DNA of 64,000 bases from Trifolium pratense (lineage: Eukaryota; Streptophyta; Magnoliopsida; Fabales; Fabaceae): contig NC_060063.1 in the NCBI RefSeq assembly GCF_020283565.1, positions 21,940,777 to 22,004,776 on the forward strand. Direction: 5' to 3'. The translations under genes and the position numbers were made by a program. Below are positions 22,555 to 32,670 of this stretch, in pieces. Within the stretch, counting starts at the first letter, position 1. Every line of letters starts with the position of its first letter. The notes beneath the pieces are model-generated. The model was not told the origin of the DNA, did not search any database, and saw only the letters and a program-made list of their open reading frames with translations.

Positions 22555-23810
22555 TGAAATTCTGGTACACAGTAGACAATTGTTGTCCACGATGTGCCGA
22601 CACTTGTCGCAACACTTGTCTTAGCAGTAAGAACAATAAAACAGAGCATTAAAAACATATACTGAAAAGCATAAACGACACACATAATTGTTAACCCAGT
22701 TCAGCCTAACAGCCTAATCTGGGGGATACCAATCCAGGAGGAAATTCACTATCAGTAGTATTAATTCGGAGCTAAACTCCCCCGTTTACAACTCCTCACT
22801 TAATCCCTACCCAATGACACTTCTACCTAGGAACTCCTAGATATGAGACCCCGTCTCACTCCCCTCAACCTTACAACCAGTAAGGATTTCAATAACAACA
22901 GAATGGAGACACTCTCCTTGACAAAGATGAAGAAACGCTTCAATAACATCACCACCTAGCCAACGACTAAGTTCACAATTTGGAGTTGCTTAAAAGCTTC
23001 CTCCAATTAGAATACTCAACTCATTACCTACAGGTTTCTGAGTGAGGACATAGTGACCATCTCACAATCCGAGTGGTTCACTTTACACCAACTCTCCTAG
23101 AGAGTGGCTTAAAGACACGAAACTCTTAAAAGACTACATCTTTGATATTCTATTTTAGCTTCAAGTTTCGGTTCATAATAAGGGTTAGCAGCACCCTTTA
23201 TATAGCACAGCCTCGTGGGCTTTTCACAATGCTTCAGCTCCAAGAAATCTTCTAGATGCAAAATATATATTTTTACCAAATCTTTCTTTGCATCAAATAT
23301 TCCTCCCATAAATATATTTGTTGTAAATATATTTTAAAATTAAATCTTCTAATCTTCTTGAAGCACAAAGATTTATTTGAAATAAATCTTTTATATTTTC
23401 TGCAGCAATCTTCACAAGATATATTTTTGAAAATAATAGTTCTATTTTTGAAACACGAAAATATATTTTCCAAAAATATAATTCCTTTGGAAAATAGAAC
23501 TAGGGTTCAGCTGCCTTCTGAAACACATTGATCACGTGTGCCTTGTTGTATAAGAAACCACGAAATAATTCTTCAAACAGATCTTCAAAAGATTGAGTAG
23601 AAAATAATAACATCTAGCTGGCGCGCGCAGAACAGAGTCAGGTGTTGTTCCAAAGTGTAACAACATTTGTCACAACACTTGGGGTCAGCACATTTGTCAC
23701 AACACTTGGGGTCAGCACATTTGTCTCAACACTTGGGGTCAGCACATTTGTCTCAACACTTGGCTAAAATATGTTTTCGCAAAATGTAGCCAATATACAA
23801 AAACCCAACA
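22555..23810 (-). mobile_element. Solo LTR (C), related to Sirevirus A LTR, inverted, in B's envelope-like ORF
   Basis: Flanked by the 5-bp duplication CCCTT (22550-22554 and 23811-23815). On the minus strand it begins TGTTGGGTTTTTGTATATTG, as A's LTR does, and ends AATTTCA-like. It is 1256 bp against 1041 bp in A, so it is a sister subfamily. Part of the extra length is a 27-bp tandem repeat at 23666-23762. No internal domain remains, as expected after LTR-LTR recombination. Confidence 0.9.
23666..23762 (-). repeat. 27-bp tandem repeat in solo LTR (3.6 copies)
   Basis: Units start at 23666, 23693, 23720 and 23747 (partial), reading TTTGTCACAACACTTGGGG on the plus strand and then TCAGCACA. 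The corresponding part of Sirevirus A's LTR has a single related copy. Confidence 0.85.
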
Positions 23811-23815
23811 CCCTT

Positions 23816-25404
23816 CTAGGAAGCAAAAGAGAAAGGCTGTAGCTCAAGATGATCTACCTAAGCCAGATCTTTTGGCTCAAAAGAAAGTTAAAGTTGAACA
23901 ATCTATGGCTGAGCAAAGGACTAAGAGAAAACATGAAGAATCTGCTACCAAGGCTACTGAAGAAGCTTCAAAAGAGCCTGTTGTTGTTGAAGTATCCAGC
24001 TCATCTGAAGAGACTGAGTCAGAAGATGAGACTGAATCTGATGAAGAGACTCTGGCTGCACGTTTGAGGAAAAGACCTGCTCCTACTCCTAAAGGTAAAG
24101 GTAAGTCTACTAAGTGTGTCTTTAATGCAAAAGAGATTGGAATAGGTTACACCAAACCTCTCAGAACTGTTTTACCAGCCTCTGAAACTCCAACCTCTGA
24201 TAACCCCCTATCAGAATTAGAAAAACATCTTAGTCCAGATCCTCTGAATAACCAAACCTTCACCCAGAAACCTTCATCACCTCCAAAACCTAAATCACCT
24301 CAACCTCAACCACAAAAAGAAACACCTATCATATCACCATCTGAACCTACATCACACACTCCAAACCCTGACAAAGCTTCTCCCACTAAACAACCATCTC
24401 CAATTCTGTCATCTGAACCTGCATCCCCACAACATCAAAATCCTGAACCATCTAACCCTGAACCAACAGATAATCCAATTCCTGAAACAATTCCTGAACC
24501 TCAACCAAGTGCTGAATATGCTTCTCCTAAGCGTAATCATACTTGTGCCCCCAAGCCTTCAGAGGCAGAAGTTGTCATTATTGACAATCCTGCTAATGAA
24601 TCAACCAATATCTCTACCATTCCCAATCCTTCACCCTCATCATCTAACCCATTCAATAATCTATCCACTCAATTGCATAAAGACTTGGTTAGATTATCTT
24701 TGCTAAAGGACAGGTTTCTAGTTTGTCCTTCTGATGTGGATTTGGAAGTTTCAAGCATTAAGGCAAGGATTTGCAATGCTTTGGATGGTGCTGCTGAGGA
24801 AATTAAGGCTGTGGTTGGAAGAAGAGACTTGGATGTGATAAGCTTCATGAGGGAAAGTCTGGCTAGGGCTGAATTGAAAAGGTTAACCACTTTTAATCAT
24901 GCTGAATCTGAACGTGCTAAGCTGGAAGCACTTGCTGCTGCTGAACAACGTCTGAACGCTTTCAAAGTCATCTGGATAGACTCCAAGCTGTTTCAGAGTC
25001 TTGAAGCTCAGAGGTCTGAGTCTGAAAGGTTAGAAGAAGCTACTGCAAGAGTTGCCCAGTTGGCAAATGAGTTGCAACCCGAGGACTTTTCAGAGGATGA
25101 TGTGCTTGCTTTTGAGAATCAAGAGGATGTGCTGATGATTGACTATCCAGAGGAAGGTGAACCCTCTGATAAAGGCAAGGCACCTTTGGTTGAAGAACAA
25201 GTGCCTTTGGTTCAAGATCAAGCTCCTGTGGTGGTTAATCAGTTGCAGATTTTTCAAGAAGCCCTGAGGGAACAGCAGGAAGGTTTGGAAAGGCAAAGAG
25301 CTGCTCACCAAACATTGGAAACCAAGGTGGATGGTTTAGTTTCCAATGTGGGATCGCTGAATGACAAATTTGACCAACTCTTAGCTTTCCTTAAGAAACC
25401 CTAG
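23816..25404 (+). pseudogene. Envelope-like ORF of Sirevirus B, second part
   Basis: The continuation of the interrupted ORF, in the same frame after the solo LTR and its duplication; about 529 codons. It begins with a basic stretch, then an acidic segment with VVVEVSSSSEETESEDE near 23980-24040. A long proline-rich region (PSPPKPKSPQPQP-type, ~24230-24560) follows, then an alpha-helical coiled-coil half (~24660-25400). The Pro-rich then coiled-coil layout is typical of Sirevirus post-pol proteins. Counting both parts, the ORF is about 890 codons. Function unknown. Confidence 0.78.
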
Positions 25405-25651
25405 GATTCTATGCACTTATTTTAAGATGTTTTCGTTTTAAGCTGTTTTTGTTTTCTTGTTATCTTCTGAACAATCTTATTTTAAGATGTTTTGTTTTCT
25501 TGTTATGTGGTTTGTTATTTTTTTTTGTGCTAACCTTCTTTGATAAATAAGAACATAAGAACACCAGATGCTTTTAAACGAAAATTTTTATTAATGATCT
25601 AACAATGTTGAGTACATTGGTAAAAAAGAAAAAGAAAAAGACAACCTAATC

Positions 25652-26017
25652 CTAATCAGATGGATAAAACTCAGAAGAAATCTCTGATTTCTCCTCAGCA
25701 TCATCTGATGATATTTCTATGGGATCTGGGTTTTGCTCTTCTTCTTCTTCTTCTTGTTCTTCTTCTGGAACATAGCCAGCCAAGAACTCAACATAGTCAG
25801 CATCATCTTCATTCTCTTCAGCTTCAGAATCTGATGAGATGATTATTATCTCAGCATCTTGTGGTTTCTTGTTGTCTTCTTTATCTTTCTCATTTTTTTC
25901 GCGTTGTTCGTCTTCTTTCTTTCTCCTAAACTCTGCAATGCGTGAACTAAACCTTCTCATTCTTCCTAATCTCTCTTGATTTACTCGTTTTCTCTTGTTT
26001 TTACTTGAAGAAGGCAT
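25652..26017 (-). CDS. Antisense small acidic protein with SUMO-interacting-type motif (Sirevirus B)
   Basis: A 121-residue ORF antisense to gag-pol, between the envelope-like ORF and the 3' LTR. The N-terminus is basic (KNKRKR, RRFSSR, RRKKE), like a nuclear localisation signal. Next come the hydrophobic core EIIII and SSD (residues 61-63), the form of a SUMO-interacting motif, then DYVEFLAGYVPEEE (DYV at 74-76) in a strongly acidic tail. The same plan (basic, hydrophobic core plus SSD, DYVxFLxxYVPxE) occurs in an antisense ORF of the gypsy element at 51122-51442. A TATA-like TTATATA (minus strand of 26121-26127) lies ~105 bp upstream and AATAAA (minus strand of 25587-25592) ~60 bp downstream, so it looks like a complete transcription unit. 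Nuclear location and SUMO binding are inferences. I do not recognise a named family. Confidence 0.6.
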   Translation of the reverse strand: MPSSSKNKRKRVNQERLGRMRRFSSRIAEFRRKKEDEQREKNEKDKEDNKKPQDAEIIIISSDSEAEENEDDADYVEFLAGYVPEEEQEEEEEEQNPDPIEISSDDAEEKSEISSEFYPSD

Positions 26018-26120
26018 GTTAACTCGTTCACCTTTTTATAACCTTTTAAGCGCGTTGTTTTCTGTCTTTGAAATAAATTCACCTTTGTAACAACCACTCT
26101 TCTTCTTTGACTGTCTTGGT

Positions 26121-26127
26121 TATATAA
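26121..26127 (-). promoter_or_regulatory. Possible TATA box of the antisense gene in Sirevirus B
   Basis: The minus strand reads TTATATA about 105 bp before the ATG at 26017. A second TATAAAAAGG (minus strand of 26031-26040) is only ~15 bp from the ATG, probably too close to serve that start. Confidence 0.4.
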
Positions 26128-26149
26128 ATTTTTTTTTACTTTTTGATAA

Positions 26150-26606
26150 TGACAAAAGGGGGAGTAGTTACGCATTAATTGATAAGTGATAAGTTTCAAA
26201 ACTGAAACCACGCCTTTTATCTCGCTTTTATCCGTTAAGTTAAAAGTTGTTACTTTTAAGTTGTTTTACGTATTTCAAGGTGGAGACTAAGTTAGTTGAA
26301 ACTGAAATAAATTTCATAAGTAAGGATAAGTTAAGAGTGCAATTTTAACTTAGCCTTATGAGACTTAGGGGGAGAGCTTGCAAACCTCTCACTCTGAAGA
26401 AAGATATGAAATTTGTTTTATTTCAAACCATCTTAATCTTATACTAAATTAAAATATCATGGATAAAACATAAAGTTCAGACTTTATGGAGTATCAATCT
26501 TAGGGGGAGCTTGCAAACCTCATAAACCTAAGAGAAACATGATAAGTTAATTTAACAACAATTGTCAATTAATACTGATGTTTGTCATCATCAAAAAGGG
26601 GGAGAT
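26150..26606 (+). other. Polypurine tract and upstream PPT-like copies (Sirevirus B)
   Basis: AAAAAGGGGGAGAT (26593-26606) directly precedes the 3' LTR and should prime plus-strand DNA. Similar GGGGGAG purine tracts occur near 26155, 26367 and 26502. Repeated PPT-like motifs before the 3' LTR are a known Sirevirus trait. Confidence 0.8.
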
Positions 26607-27699
26607 TGTTGGAACAAAATTGCTTTAAAAATGTTTGCCCCTAAATCTATAAAGGTTTTGATGATAACAAAGTATTAATTAACAATTGGAAGGACTAAAA
26701 ATTTATTTTAAGTGCGCAGATATAAGCATCATATAAGCTCTGAGTGAAGCTCAGAGGATGTGAATTCAGAAGTTCACAAGCGCTCAGAAGATGTTGGACT
26801 TCAGAAGATGCAACCTTCAGATGATGAAGTCTTCAGAACTTCTTGAGTGACTAAAGCTTCATCAACCTCTGAAGATCTTTTGGACATCTGTGAAGATTCC
26901 CTTTGCAAGTCAACTCTTCTACCAATGAAGAAAAGGACCTTTCAAGCCTGATCAGTTCAGCTACTCTTGTTTTGTCTGTCCTCTTTTGAGAACGTGGGTC
27001 TTCAGACTTGTTAGCTGAATAAGGAAAGTCTTCTCTGCTGTAGTCAAAGTACCTGAAACTCTTTCTTAGTTTTGGATACAACCAAACTGCATCAAGACAG
27101 ACTGCTTGAAGACAAAAGATTATCAACTCCAACGGTTCTTTTTACAACGGCTCTTTTCTAGTGGTATATATATACTAGAAGAATCAGCTACAACAACATA
27201 TACATTATTAAGGATTGAACGTGCGTTGAACAACCTCTGAACTTTGTGATATACAAGCTCTGAACCGCTATCAAGTGTTTTTGCACTTTAGTCAAATACT
27301 TTGTACTCTCTGTATTTGTTCTCTTTAGGTTCATCTAAGAGCAATTGTATATTTTCATATACTTTACTATTACTTGAGAAAACTTAAGCTTGTGTGCTTA
27401 AGTGTGAAGTCTTAAGCTTGTGTGCTTGAGCATTGTTGAGAAGTCTCTTGCTTGTGTGCTTGAGCAGGTGTAATCTTGTGTGATTATAGTGAACTCCCTT
27501 GGAAGTGCAAGGGGACTGGACTACTCTCGTTTTGTGAGAGGAACCAGTATAAATTGCTTGTGTGATCTCTCTCTCTCTCTATCTTGTTATTATTTGTGTT
27601 ATTTATCCGCTGCTAACTTAGTTGAGTTAAGAACTTGAAAAAGTTTTAACTTAGCTAAAACACAATTCAACCCCCCCTTCTTGTGTTTTCACACCTTCA
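26607..27699 (+). repeat. 3' LTR of Sirevirus B
   Basis: 1093 bp and almost identical to 14290-15384. Differences seen: one base near position 17, a G/A near 27380, an A/G near 27529, and one fewer TC unit near 27570. It is followed by the duplicated GTAGA. Confidence 0.93.
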
Positions 27700-27704
27700 G
27701 TAGA

Positions 27705-28907
27705 AAGCCCCTATATGGACCTCCAAAACCTGTGAGTAAGGTGGTTCCTAGAACTGAGGAAAAGGAAAAAGCTAGGAAAAGGAAAGCTCCACCAACCAGT
27801 GACTCTGACTTTGAGCCAGAGACAGATGTTGCTGCATCTGGCAGCACATCTAGAAAGAGTATATGAAGAAAAAAAGTCCCCCAATCTGTCCCCTATGCTC
27901 CTTTGGATAATGTGTCATTTCATCTGGAAAATGGGTCTGCTAGATGGAAGTTTGTGTATCACAGGAGGTTAGCTCTGGAAAGGAATCTAAAAGATGATAT
28001 CCTTCAATGCCAAAGTATTGTTGAAGCTATTGAGTATGCAGGTTTGATGAAAACTGTGGTTGGTTTGGACAAGTGCTATGACAGGCTTGTCAAAGAATTT
28101 TTGATTAATGTGGCTGACAACTGTAATGATCCAGCAAGTCCTGAATATAGGCAGGTATTTGTTCGTGGGAAATGTGTTAAGTTCTCACCAACTGTGATCA
28201 ATCAATATTTGCAAAGAAATTCTGATGAAGTGGCTGCTCTAAAAGTCACAGACAATGAGGTCTCTAAGGTCCTCACAGGTGGCAGGATTAAGGTATGGCC
28301 AAGCAAGGCAAAATTGGCTGCAACTTCTCTCTCTCCATTTTATGCTGTTTTGAATAGGATAGCTGCACACAATTGGGTCCCTACAACCCATTCAGGTGAT
28401 GTAGCCAGAGGATTGGGAAAGTTCATTTATGCTGTGGGTACAAAAGCAAAATTTGATTATGGGTCCTATTTCTTTCAAGAAACCTTAAGCCATGCCCTGA
28501 CATATGCTGTTGAGAAGCCAGTTACTCTTCCCACTCTATTATGTAATATCATCCTTGAGCAACACCCAGATATTCTGAGAAGCACTGATGTTCCTTGTAA
28601 AAGGAAAGGGGTGTTGGCCATTGAGCAAAGGCTGCTTGAAGGAACAAATGTTGCAGTAGGTGTTGGCACATCTGTCCAAGTTGGGGTACTCACTAGGAAG
28701 CAGATGATTGCAGATCTGACTGAAGCAAGCAGAGCTCTTGAGGCCAGAAAACTGAAAATAGATCGTGTGATTGAGGCCCTCAAGGCTGAGGAAGCTGCTG
28801 AGACTGCTGAGGGTGAGCCTGATGGACAAGAAGGTGAGGAAACTAGTGGCACTGATAATGACACTGAGGATTTGGAGGAGGACTCTGATGAAAGTTCTTC
28901 TATATGA
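27705..28907 (+). pseudogene. Envelope-like ORF of Sirevirus A, second part
   Basis: Continues the frame of 13423-14289 directly after the duplicated target site. A single in-frame TGA at 27864-27866 interrupts it. After that the frame is open to 28907. The main block (about 27900-28560) resembles the putative plant transposon protein domain of Sirevirus post-pol ORFs: FVYHRRLALERNL, then a conserved VRGKCVKFSPTVINQYL segment. The C-terminal end is coiled and then acidic. No membrane span is visible. It is broken twice, by the TGA and by Sirevirus B, so it is non-functional as it stands. Confidence 0.75.
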
Positions 28908-29684
28908 TCTCTGATGTTCTCTTATTTTTTTCTGATGTACTTTTGGTATTTCTCTTTTGTTCCTTTTATGGGCAAGGCCCTGGATTTCTAGCACCTGTGT
29001 GTGCATTATGGTCTGTAATAATTGCACCCTGATACTTCTATTGTCTGCTACTCTGTGTTTTGATATGCATCTTGTTTGTCAAAATTATGGCTAAAAAGGG
29101 GGAGTGTGGTGTGTGTGTGTGTGACAAGTGTGTGGACAGATGTTCTTACATCTGGTGACTGTTTCTGTGCTGATGATCTATGCTCGTATTGAGGGGGAGT
29201 GTGAGTAATATGCATGTGTTGAGGGGGAGTAGTGAATATTCTTTCTCTATCTGATGTTTGTATGCATGAATTCAGGGGGAGTGTGAGTGATAGTATCTCT
29301 TGATCGCCTGAATATATTTGATGACAAATGTTGTGCCAAGTGTTATGGCACCTGACTAATGAGTCCACTATCCACTATGACTGAGAATTTATTTTTCTCA
29401 GATGTTTTATGGGAATTTATTCTTCCTGTTGTTCTTATGATGAATGGATACGCGTTACACTATTAGGAGTTTATTTCTCCCTTGTGTTGTTCCATGAGGC
29501 TAGTTGTGATTATTCCGCTGTTGCATTGCATCTGATGCTACTTGACTATCTTGGAAGTAGTTTTATTGTGTGTTACTTTCTTTCCTAGTTGTGTGATCAT
29601 GTTGACTCGAAGGAAAGGTAATACTGTATCTCTCTATATACTGGTCTAATATTGTTTTAGCCAAAATTTGCCAAAGGGGGAGAT
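28908..29684 (+). other. 3' untranslated region of Sirevirus A with repeated PPT-like tracts
   Basis: Non-coding. The functional polypurine tract is AAAGGGGGAGAT (29673-29684), just before the 3' LTR. Further GGGGGAG tracts lie near 29097, 29193, 29223 and 29276. A (GT)n run is near 29107-29121. GACAAATGTTGTGCCAAGTG (29322-29341) echoes the LTR-end motif. Confidence 0.75.
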
Positions 29685-30725
29685 TGTTGGGTTTTTGTAT
29701 GTTGGCTACATTTTGCAAAAACATCCTTTAGCCAAATGTTGAGACATATGTGCTGATCCCAAGTGTTGTGACAAATGTTGGTACACTTTGGAACAACACC
29801 TGTCTGTGTATCTGTGCGCGCCAGCTAGCGGGTTTTAATTTCTACTCAATCTTTTGAAGATTTGATTGAAGAATTGTTTCAAGGTTTCTTACAGAGGAAG
29901 GCGCACGTGTTTAATGTGTTTCAGGAGGCAGCCAAACCCTAGTTATATTCTCTAAAGGAATTATATTTTTGGAAAATATATTTTTGCGTTTCAAAAATAT
30001 AACTATTATTTTCAAAAATATATCACTGCTGCCGCAATTCTAGAAGCCCTAATTTTGTCTTGAAGCCCAAGTCGTTCTACTACTATAAATACGAAGGCAA
30101 GCATATGGTTTCAAGCATCTAAAATCGTGTCTTACAAAGCGTGTGTTTTTAGGGATTTTAGAGTGTTAATTGTGAGCCTTTCTTGTGTCTCATTGATGCA
30201 AGCTTAGGACCTGAGTGTTATTGAGTTGTAAGTGTGAACTTCTCCTAAGCTTTGAAGTACGGAGATTGTTCTAGTGTGTTGTGTGGTTTGCTCGCAAGCT
30301 TTTAAGCAAGAGTGAATCCTAGTTTCATAGGAGTGTGTCTCCACCTGTTGTAATCGTTGAGGTTTATAACAACGCTGTCTGTGTTGTTAAGGTGGGAATT
30401 GGGACGGGGTCTCATATCTAGGAGTTCCTAAGTAGAAGTGTCATTGGGTAGTGATTAAGTGAGAAGTTGTAAACGGGTGAGTTTAGCTTCGAAGTAATAC
30501 TGCTGATAGTGGACTTCATTCCTGGATTGGTATCCCCCAGAGTAGGCTTTAGGCTGAACTAGGTTAACAACTCTTGTGTGTTATTTACTTTACTGTTTGT
30601 ATTGTTTTATGTTATTTTCTCTGTTTATAGACAAGTGTTGGCGCACCGGTAACAACATCTGTCTATAACAGACAAGTGTTGACACACCTTGAACAACACC
30701 TGTCCACTGTGTGCCAGGAATTTCA
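29685..30725 (+). repeat. 3' LTR of Sirevirus A
   Basis: 1041 bp, with about 14 substitutions by eye against 7176-8216 and no length difference. Followed by the duplicated ATTAT (30726-30730). Confidence 0.93.
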
Positions 30726-30730
30726 ATTAT

Positions 30731-31432
30731 TAACAATTAAACTCCACAACAAACAGCTTCGTGGGGAAATTATCGAGCCAGACACAATGCTGCGAGAAAT
30801 TTTCAAAGTAATGCCAGAATGACAACATGTCAATTACCTCCCCCAACATCATGCAGACATTGCAATGCAAGGTTATTTTACCATGAATCATGTGCCATGT
30901 GTTGTAATGGTGGAAATGTGTCATTTTCAATAGTTAGTGCTCCTACAGAATTGCTACAACTATTTTTAGATGGTTCTGCCGACAGAATTCATTTTAGGCA
31001 ACATATTAGAAGTTACAATCACGTGTTTCCATTCACTTCAATTGGTGTACATGTCGATGAAAGTATACTTTCAACTGGTCGTGGAATATACACATTTCGT
31101 GCTCAGGGCTCTTTTTATCACAACATAGGAGGTTTTTATCCAAATGAAGGTAGCAGACCGAGGTCCTGTCAAGAAAAAATATCTTCTTTTAGTTTTACTT
31201 TTATCAACAAACTTACATAAATCATGTTGCTATGATTTTTTTTTTCTTCAACGTTACTTTACCTATGGTGCGAACTAATACACGTATATTACAATTTTTA
31301 TTTTGAGGGAATGTGAAAATGCACAAATTAGTTTAAATAAAAATCAAACTTATAATAAACCATTGTTTACAATTTATTTACATTAATATAATAGAAAACG
31401 CGAATCACACAAACAGGCTGTTTGGCCGCTAG
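30731..31432 (+). mobile_element. Right half of the unit with inverted Helitron-like ends
   Basis: Resumes after Sirevirus A. Ends with the hairpin CAAACAG/CTGTTTG (about 31410-31424), GGCCG and CTAG (31429-31432) followed by T, a plus-strand Helitron-type 3' end. 31365-31432 is the inverted partner of 6727-6804. It contains a Helitron helicase fragment in the orientation expected for this terminus. Confidence 0.55.
30741..31217 (+). pseudogene. Helitron helicase N-terminal fragment
   Basis: The open frame from about 30741 to TAA at 31218 contains the conserved N-terminal block of plant Helitron helicase proteins: CxxC-type cysteines (CRHCNAR, CAMCCNGG), FRQHIRSYNHVFPFTSIGV, and GRGIYTFRAQGSFYHNIGGF ending at PNEGSRP. 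In full-length proteins the Rep and helicase domains would follow. Here the sequence diverges after PNEGSRPR, possibly at a splice donor-like GGTCCT, and stops. Helitron proteins replicate the element by rolling circle; this copy lacks all catalytic parts. Confidence 0.75.
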
Positions 31433-31990
31433 TGAGGCAAAGAGTTTAATTTGTAATAGAGTATAATGATTATAATAATATTATTTTATAAAAATTTGAT
31501 ATAAAAAGACACAATTACCCCTTATTTAAAGAGGTGTCAAAAATGAAAAAAAATACAAAAGGTAGAAAAGGCATTTTATATTTTATATGTATTTTTCTTT
31601 TAATATGTTTATTTATTATATATGTTTACATTACATGATGGTTTGTTTCTTCATTTTGCTAAGTTTATGTTTTGTTTGACCTTTAAAGTTTTCAGAATTA
31701 ATTTTAAAAGTGTAAAATTAATTTTAACATATTTGATTGTTTTTAGAATTGAATTCACCTCTAGAATTAATTCTAACTTTAAACTATAATTTATATTTTT
31801 GAATTTAAACGTAATTTTTTCATTAAAATTTATTGTCCAATCTACTTTTACACAAATGTATCCAAATAAACACTTTATATTCAACTCACTTTTAACTAAA
31901 AACTAATTCATTTAGAAAGCAAAAAAAAAAAAACTAATTCATTTCAAATAATTGCTTCTTCAATTGTTGACTCTCGTTCATGTCACTGTG
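31433..31990. other. AT-rich intergenic sequence
   Basis: No gene or element boundary recognised. A minus-strand open frame near 31651-31884 is low-complexity I/K/N/L sequence and is not believed. Confidence 0.5.
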
Positions 31991-31994
31991 CTAT

Positions 31995-32285
31995 AATGGA
32001 AAATAACTTTTCCGGGAAAAATTTTCGATTATTTTCGGAAAAAAAGTTCCCGATTTTTGGGGGAAATTTTTTCGATTTAAGATAAAAACAATTCCGGAGT
32101 TTTTTCTGGAAAAAAGTTTCCGATCTTTTTTCGGGAAAAAATTTCCGATATTTTATTCGGATATTTTCCGGAAAAAAGTTTCCGATATTTTATTCGGGAA
32201 AAAATTGTAGTTTTTTTTTTTTTTTAAAAAAGTTCCCGATTTTTCGGGGGAAAAAGTTATCGATTTTTTAGGAAAAATTTATTTG
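31995..32285. repeat. Degenerate tandem array of GGAAAAAA..TTTCCGAT units
   Basis: At least six irregular units combine CCGGAAAAAAGTTTCCGAT with TTTTATTCGGGAAAAAATT-type sequence. Units are roughly 30-45 bp and partly palindromic (TTCCGGAA). No coding potential. Confidence 0.6.
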
Positions 32286-32580
32286 AATTTGGACTATGAG
32301 AAATTTGGATATAAAATTTGGTTGTGATCATCTACCAATATTGTTGATACAAATAAGAGTGAGAAAGAGAAAATTATATAATGCTGATAGTACACCATAA
32401 TATCATGTATCACATCCACTCCATTCCATCCAATACATAAAAGATGTTGTGCATTGATCTATTAAAGTCTACCACCCTAGAATCCGCCTCATTTGAAAAG
32501 GGTGATAAATTCGGATGGAAATGTCTCACTCAATATGTGGACACACTAAAGTCCCACGTTTGCAAGTCCTTTAGTACCTA

Positions 32581-32639
32581 ACAAAATAAATAGGCCTTTA
32601 CTCAAAAAAAAAAAAAAAAAAAACAAAATAAATAGGCCT
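32581..32639 (+). mobile_element. Nearly pure poly(A) retroposon insertion with 17-bp target duplication
   Basis: ACAAAATAAATAGGCCT is repeated exactly at 32581-32597 and 32623-32639. Between the copies lie only TTACTC and 19 A residues. This is the structure of a LINE-mobilised insertion truncated down to its tail. Confidence 0.75.
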
Positions 32640-32670
32640 ATTGAGTTAATGCCGTTTAACATTTTATGCG

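Larger units (their letters stand above)
14290..27699 (+). mobile_element. Sirevirus B (Ty1/copia), full-length, inserted in Sirevirus A
   Basis: Target duplication GTAGA at 14285-14289 and 27700-27704. LTRs are 1095 and 1093 bp and by eye differ at about 3 bases plus one TC dinucleotide in a (TC)n run, so insertion was very recent. It carries gag, pol and a long envelope-like ORF, all open, plus a small antisense gene near the 3' end. The only later damage seen is an inverted solo LTR in the envelope-like ORF. It is the better preserved of the two Sireviruses. Confidence 0.92.
7176..30725 (+). mobile_element. Sirevirus A (Ty1/copia LTR retrotransposon), full-length but nested
   Basis: The 5-bp target duplication ATTAT (7171-7175 and 30726-30730) and two 1041-bp LTRs starting TG and ending CA define the element. 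Internal order is primer-binding site, gag, pol (protease, integrase, RT, RNase H) and an envelope-like ORF, which is the Sirevirus arrangement of Ty1/copia. By eye the LTRs differ at about 14 positions, so it is older than Sirevirus B, which sits in its envelope-like ORF. Coding is damaged by a TAA in gag, a TGA in the envelope-like ORF and the B insertion. Confidence 0.9.

Noticed and set aside
29048..29368. 106-codon minus-strand ORF in Sirevirus A 3' UTR, possible counterpart of the antisense SIM-type gene
   Set aside because: No basic/SSD/DYVxFL plan; His/Thr-rich sequence derived from the GT-rich repeat. Not homologous by eye.
6720..31440. hAT interpretation of the TAGCGGCC ends at 6728 and 31431
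   Set aside because: The 8-bp flanks (TTTCTTAC and GTGAGGCA) do not match, so the hAT signature is missing.
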